Shown piece after piece: positions 58,441 to 64,000 of a stretch of DNA of 64,000 nt. The position numbers and the translations under genes were made by a program. This stretch comes from Morchella semilibera (Eukaryota > Ascomycota > Pezizomycetes > Pezizales > Morchellaceae), in assembly GCA_009192285.1 (NCBI GenBank), contig CM018607.1, forward strand, positions 1,115,736-1,179,735, read 5' to 3'. The notes beneath the pieces are model-generated. The model was not told the origin of the DNA, did not search any database, and saw only the letters and a program-made list of their open reading frames with translations. Positions within the stretch are counted from its first letter, which is position 1. The number at the start of each line of letters is the position of its first letter.

Positions 58441-60231
58441 TTGAAAAGACTTGGTAGAAGAAGGACGATGGGGTTCCTACGCGAGCGGTTGCCCGAGGAA
58501 GCTGTAGAAGGATGGTGCTGAAAGTGGTAACCGAAAGAAGACATTGTTAAGTATAAAAGGTTTTTGAAGGTTTATTATGGTTTGAGTATTTTGGAAGAAG
58601 AAGTAGTAGTAGGTAGTAGTAGTTAAGAGCTTATCGGAACAAGAGAAAAGCGGCTGAGCAGGACACTATGTAAACAAAGCGAGATAGTAGCAGTAGTACT
58701 GTGGTAACAGTAAATATGAGGATAATGTTATCTGAAGAGGCGGTACAGGAGGTGGTAGATGCAAGGCAACGAGTCAAAGAGATGGGAAAGTCGATTGTGG
58801 ATGGGGGTAGAAGATGAAGGAGGGTGGCGATGATTAGATTATAACAATAATGCTGTATCGCACGGATACTTGTGTATCGATTTAAATGCCTGGTGGATAG
58901 ATAGCTCGTGTGCTTAAAGAAGAGGGGTGCGCGGGAGGAGGAAGAAATAAGAACAGTAGAAGGGGAGGGAGGGCTGTGGCGGGTGGATGGTTGTTGTGTG
59001 GGAGGGGGAAGAGACGGGTGGGTAGAGACTACAGCACCGAAAGTAGTGAACAACGGAAGGGGGGCAAAGAAGAGACAGGACTGGGGAACGGCCAGGAGGT
59101 AAAAGGACCATGGAATAAAAAAAGGGGTGGCGACATGTATGCTGCGAGCAAAGCGAGTGGGTCACTCCCGTTCTGGGAATAGCCCGGCGAAGCGCTGGTC
59201 GTACTCTACCTCAACTTCTCTCACACCCAGCCTAAAAAAAGGAAAGATCCCCCATCATAAAAATACAAATAAGAAGAAATCGACTGCCCAGACCATGAAT
59301 ATTCAGCCAATCAAATTAATAATGGATGTCAAGGGGGGAAAAAGGAAGATCTAACCTCTGGAACATGGGTAATTGGGGCTTGGTTGGTTTAACTGCGCCT
59401 GGAGGTATGGGGGGGGTAAGCCCCACCAACGTTAACCCAGTCGATAACCCACCTGCCCCCCCTTCAGTCAAATCCACCAATTATATATCATTCCCTAACA
59501 CCCCCAGCCGTTTTTGTTTTCCTCCTCTGGTTGCTGGTTCGGGTCAGCAGGGGAATGTTGATCCACAGACCACTCAGAAGTTAGAACACAGGCAGTTAGA
59601 GGCGGGACGGTCTCGCCATCGACCTGCTGCAGGTGCCGTGTCGCATTCGCATGCATCATTTTAATTTCGGTCTTCGCGCTTGCTGTGCCTCGCGTGGTCG
59701 CACTGGTGGTTATCTGGTTACAGTTGTGGGTAAGATTATTGTAGAAGCATGAGAGAAGTCCTATTGGTCTGCCAGCGACTATAGACCCTGTTTTTAGACC
59801 CCTGTTTCTAGAATAATCTTACCCATAGCTGTAAATTTGTGGTCCATTAGCCTCGAATGGATTATTGCATGCACCGATCAGGCAATTTTGTTTGTGATTT
59901 TCGAATTTATTATTGGCCAGGAGTTGCCTAGGCTGTCGTTTAGCCCTGTTTGACGTGCTGTTCGCTCATCACCCAGGAACAAAAAGAGAGAAAATAAACG
60001 TCACAGGGCCTAGGGCAGATGGAGGGTTGGTCCCGGACCACCCTGGGGTTCTTCTAGTCTTTAGAGATCTTCAAAGACAGTCCCCCACCCTCTCCCCTCC
60101 TCTCCCCCGATCGGAACATCTGTTGGAAAACGTCTAGAAAGAATGGAACCACCGCCGGCTTTGCAACACAATTGGAACATGTAAAATGTGGGGTTGATTT
60201 TCTACCGTCTGATATTGTCGATCAAGACAGA
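58441..60231. other. Intergenic region with MITE B copy 2
   Basis: This holds the promoter of the 57947 gene and the 3' flank of cyclin C. A TAG/AGT run lies near 58602-58623, a G run near 59408, and the MITE at 59721-59831. The plus-strand frame at 59326-59664 has no recognisable domain. Confidence 0.5.
59721..59831. mobile_element. MITE B, copy 2, about 111 bp, TA-flanked
   Basis: The ends, cagttgtgggtaagattatt and the inverse of cagctatgggtaagattatt, frame an inner sequence. Read on the other strand it matches the element at 37561-37666 (acaggggtct, aacagggt, accaataggact). TA is at 59719-59720 and 59832-59833. The end repeats are about 26 bp with few mismatches. Confidence 0.8.
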
Positions 60232-61346
60232 CTACAACATTCCTCTTCCCTTAATCATACGAGTAAGCTGGTCTTTGCAGTTTTTCTCCGTTGCAGTAAA
60301 CGACTCCCAGGCCTCATATAGAGATATGATCTCCTGGGTGCAATCTATAATGGCTTCCATGTCCACCTTCGATTCAGCATACCACTCTATTATTTTTCCG
60401 ACGCGACTCTGCGGTCCCTGGCCACTCGCCCCCAGGCTACCATTGCTGGCATTGCTCCCACTACCGTTACCAGAACTTGCCGCCACAACCGCAGCAGCGG
60501 CTGCAGATGTTGCAGCAGCATGTAGACTGGCTTGAGACAGTGATGGCTTCAGCACCACAGACAAGAATATTGCAGTTAGTGCAATGATGTGCGGGGGATA
60601 TAACAGTGGCAGATCCGTCAGGCAGGAATCATTGATAACCTGCCAGGACATATTATTCTCCTCAGTCGTCAAAGTCAAGACAGGTGTAAGGTCCTGTAGC
60701 GTACGATACGGGTGATGGACTATAAGATACGAGTTCATTTCGGATATGAGATAGAACTCGCATTCGGCGAGCTTCGCTGTATCAGAGGGCATAACATCTA
60801 TTTGTTCAGCGGTGTACAAGGATTTGGAAGAGGGGGTTTCTTGCCGATCAAAGCTCATGGGGAAGCGAGGGAGGGGATGAGTGAAGCTCACCTGGCCAAC
60901 ATGTTCGTGCTTCGCTGACAACGATTCTAATGTGTTGAGGACATTCTTCCATCTTCAAGGCGAGGTACAAGCATGTCGCCATAACCAGATATGGATTGGT
61001 ATCCCTTATTGGTACCTTGGTGTAAAATCGACGGATATATAATTGGGCAGTCGCGAGCGCCTGCTGTCTCGTCTGCATGCGCCTTCCAAGGCGAACTATC
61101 TCTGTTTCGTACAAGCAACGGGATTAGGAAACGGGGTAAAAAAGTAAGATGAGCGAAACCGGAGGTCGCGTGAACATTCTACGTACGTGAATTGAAGTAA
61201 ATACTCAGATGCTTCAAGTCGGGTAGGGGATACTGTTGAACGGCCTTTTCATCCTGAGCATCAAGCGCGCTGCGTATTTCGGTCAGTTTCGGGCGTGACA
61301 TTTGCCAGTGCAGACGCTGTGATGAAGTCCAATAATTTGCAGCCAT
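60232..61346 (-). CDS. SSN8: Cyclin C, Mediator kinase-module subunit
   Basis: Cyclin C partners the CDK8-type kinase in the Mediator kinase module and modulates RNA polymerase II transcription. Exons are 61346-61187, 61101-60892 and 60839-60232, giving 325 residues. Hallmarks are the start [15 protein letters not shown], typical of cyclin C, then [40 protein letters not shown], and [15 protein letters not shown] in the first cyclin box. The second box includes [20 protein letters not shown], with [14 protein letters not shown] low-complexity Ala/Ser/Gly insertion of about 45 residues lies in the second box, before [11 protein letters not shown]. The gene is divergent from the carrier gene at 62060, with about 710 bp between the starts. 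Confidence 0.95.
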
Positions 61347-62059
61347 TATTGCTATCGCTGGCTCTCACGATGTGGCAAAGAAATAATATAATATCTGTCC
61401 CCTTTTCCTTCCTTTGAAATATATGTAATTGTAAAGGCGGGTTGTTCTCAATCGAGGATGAAATTAGCGGTAAGACGACAACGATGGATCGGTAGTGAAT
61501 CTTTGAAGAGCTGTTGTGGACCAGCTGAGCCGAGGGTTGCCCGTGGTAAGGATAACAAGACCAGGGACTAGGTATCTATTGGATGAGGCTCAAGCAAGCT
61601 GAGTTAGGCAGATTAAATGACTGTAAGGCAGAAACAAAACAAAGAGGTGAAATTTGAAGTAGTGACAGCTTTAAAGCCGCTTTTCTGAGCTTTGCTGAGT
61701 TAAAACAATTGAAACATGGTTCTGGTTGCCGGAATCCCGAATGTCATCAAAGGCCGCTGCCAAGATGACCTGCCAAGAACCTTTTTTTTTGCTTAGGCTT
61801 TGTCCTGTGTGACCCATCCGACCCATCCATGCAAATGTGACGTCTTTAGACATACTCCCCCCCACTTGACCTATGGACTTTTCACTTAACACTTGACCCC
61901 CCCTCCGTAGATATGAGACCCTGGACACAACTTTTATCCTGATTGCGATTTCAGATCTTGTATTCGCAACCTTTTCCCTAGTTACACACCTAATGTCATG
62001 ATAGACAACGATATCATACCAAAAAAAAGACCCCTTTGACAACTTTTGAAGACAGTCAG
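61347..62059. promoter_or_regulatory. Shared divergent promoter of cyclin C and the mitochondrial carrier
   Basis: About 710 bp separate the two starts. No coding frame or repeat is seen apart from short C and T runs near 61788 and 61896. The two promoters must overlap or adjoin here. Confidence 0.5.
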
Positions 62060-64000
62060 ATGGAAGAGCGGGAGAGCCAGAAGGCTCGCGACAAACGATT
62101 GCTGCTACTTTTCAAGAACTTGGATACACGCAACGAGGGACATCTAGATCTTGAGGGGCTGAGACGAGGACTGCAGAGAATTAATCACCGTATGTCGAGC
62201 ATCCCCCCTGCGTTCCTCCCGGTTACTCCCAGACCTATTGTTACAGCAGCAAAAGGTGAATCAATCGCGAATATTCTAAACCCATTTTCTCTGCAGCTCT
62301 GAAAGACGCCGACCATTTACTACACGATATTCTCACGGCGGTTGATACTTCTAAGGATGGCCTTATCCAATACTCGGAGTTCAAGCATTTCTTTGAAGGC
62401 GCGGATAGGGAATTATGGAGGATATTTCATTCAGTGGATCTAGACAAGAATGGAAATATAGACAAAGGAGAGCTAAAAGTCGCATTGACTCGGGCTGGAA
62501 TCGCAGTCGATCCTAATCGACTGGAAGAATTTTTCGACTCAATGGATAGGAATAATGATGGCGTAATATCATTTGAAGAGTGGAGGTATGATCGCTGGCA
62601 TCCCTAAACCTCTGCCCGGGGAAGGGAACCCCGATGTGCACTTTGGGTTTGCATCTTGGGATTGCACCTGAGGTGGTCGCTGACATATTAAAAGAGATTT
62701 CTTGATGTTTATGCCGAAAGAAGCCACACTACACACGATCTATTCGTATTATCTTTCAACTGTCAGCGTTAATCCGGAAGGTGATGTAAATCTGAGTGAT
62801 GAGATTAATCTCAAAGGCTTAGGTAAATCGGTTTCATCATTAAATCCAAGCCCGCCGCTCCGCATGTTATCCCTGCGCGTCCCACATTCGTTACGAGTTA
62901 TCGATAACTGTATTCTAACCTCAATTGATCAAATAGGTTACTTCCTTGCAGGAGGTGTCGCTGGGGTAATATCTAGAACCGCGACAGCGCCATTTGATCG
63001 TATAAGAGTATTTTTGATAGCCCAAACCGCTCCCAAAGTAAAGCATGCAGCAGTTGAAGCAGTGAAAGTCGGCGAACCATTACAGGCAGCAAAAAAGGTA
63101 TCAGGACCACTCAGGGAATCTATCAGGACACTGTGGAGAGCCGGTGGTGTGAGAACATTCTTTGCAGGTTAGCGTCTGAAACGCCCCCCCCCCCGGGTAT
63201 TCAAAATCCTAAGAATAGAAATAGGGAATGGATTAAATGTCGTAAAGGTGTTGCCTGAGTCTGCAATCAAGTTTGGCTCGTTCGAGGTACGAACGACCAC
63301 CAGCTGCTCCGGTTTATATTCAAATTCTGACAAGGAAAACAGGCAGCAAAAAGGACTCTTGCGAGATTAGAAGGTGCAGAGGATGCTAGTCAGATATCAC
63401 CAATGGCCCGGTTTCTTGCTGGTGGTATTGGGGGAGTCGTTTCTCAGTGCGCTAGCATCACTCCACTTGAATTGGGAGCATCATATCTAATATATCCTGC
63501 AGATTTTCCATATACCCCATAGACACATTGAAATTGTCAGTCTAGCTCTCCCTTGCCTCAGACGTACATATGCGACGTACACTATGAAACTAACTTGGGT
63601 TCTGTAGTCGCATGCAATGTGAAACTGTTCAGAACGGCTCTATGGGCAACAAGCTAATAGCAGAAACCTTCCAAAAAACCTGGAAAGCTGGCGGATTCAA
63701 TGCCTTCTACAGAGGCTTGACTCTAGCTTTAGTTGGGATTTTTCCATACTCAGCCATCGACCTCGGTACATTCGAGTACATGAAGCGTACCTACATTAAG
63801 CGCAAAGCAAAAAAGTTAAAATGCAATGAAAAGGACGTGGAGGTACCGAATTGGTTGGTTCTTGGAATCGGAGCCACAAGCGGGAGTGTGGGGGCGACGA
63901 GCGTATATCCAATCAATGTGTTGAGAACAAGACTGCAGGCACAGGGAACAGCGCAGCATCCCCAGACTTACACTGGTATGTGGGATGTTGGGATGAAAAC
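62060..64000 (+). CDS. Calcium-regulated ATP-Mg/Pi mitochondrial carrier (SCaMC/Sal1 type), 3' end outside window
   Basis: This inner-membrane carrier exchanges ATP-Mg for phosphate under Ca2+ control. Exons are 62060-62189, 62297-62585, 62695-62822, 62937-63167, 63225-63286, 63343-63446, 63503-63535 and 63608-63975. A donor at 63976 means more follows past the edge. Four EF hands are visible: LDTRNEGHLDLEGL, VDTSKDGLIQYSEF, VDLDKNGNIDKGEL and MDRNNDGVISFEEW. Hand 1 looks degenerate. The carrier repeats follow, with YFLAGGVAGVISRTATAPFD then RIRV, GGIGGVVSQFSIYPIDTLKF then RMQCETV, and GATSVYPINVLRTRLQAQG. The 33-base exon 7 is needed to restore PIDTLKF. The ATG at 62060 begins MEERESQKARDKR as in homologues. 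Confidence 0.93.

Noticed and set aside
1-64000. CRISPR array, prophage, bacterial operons or rRNA
   Set aside because: Nothing of the kind is present; all real genes are intron-bearing or typical fungal genes.

Overview
This is nuclear DNA of a filamentous ascomycete (Pezizomycotina). Genes are split by short GT-AG introns, mostly 50-160 bp, several with a clear branch site such as TACTAAC or CTGAC. The proteins are fungal housekeeping types, and the intergenic DNA carries CT-rich leaders and many G or C homopolymers. I could not fix the order from sequence alone. A Pezizomycete (truffle/morel group) is possible but unproven.

Layout. 2.3-4.2 kb: a six-exon MFS transporter (+). 9.1-11.7 kb: a large basic, disordered conserved protein (+). 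16.3-16.8 kb: an EIF1AD-type RNA-binding protein (-). 17.3-18.8 kb: the ER mannosyltransferase ALG3 (-). 20.7-22.4 kb: a conserved protein of unknown function (+). 24.1-25.1 kb: the PP2A-like phosphatase PPG1 (-). 26.6-28.6 kb: a zinc-knuckle, Pro/Gln-rich protein (+). 30.3-31.8 kb: an ankyrin-repeat protein (-). 34.7-36.4 kb: UDP-glucose 6-dehydrogenase (+). 39.3-39.7 kb: RNase P/MRP subunit POP5 (-). 41.0-44.7 kb: importin-9/KAP114 in eleven exons (-). 45.8-46.6 kb: a small secreted protein (-). 47.6-48.9 kb: a RING/TRAF-finger protein (-). 50.6-51.4 kb: a syntaxin-8-like SNARE (+). 52.1-53.1 kb: a small probably mitochondrial protein (-). 57.9-58.4 kb: a short orphan protein (-). 60.2-61.3 kb: cyclin C/SSN8 (-). 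From 62.1 kb to the right edge: a Ca2+-regulated ATP-Mg/Pi mitochondrial carrier (+), cut by the window.

The genes do not form an operon or an obvious biosynthetic cluster. They are a normal mix of RNA processing, glycosylation, trafficking, transport and signalling. The region from about 28.6 to 40.3 kb differs: it has long gene-poor stretches, an ankyrin gene, a UGDH gene and a nest of short inverted-repeat (MITE-like) elements, several with TA target-site duplications. Two MITEs sit back to back and share one TA, and a second copy of one of them lies at 59.7 kb.

Two features cut across the window. The palindrome TACATGTA occurs about 30 times by eye count, against about one expected, nearly always between genes. 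Three otherwise intact conserved genes each contain a single one-base frame break, two at C/G runs, which points to sequence error more than to pseudogenes.
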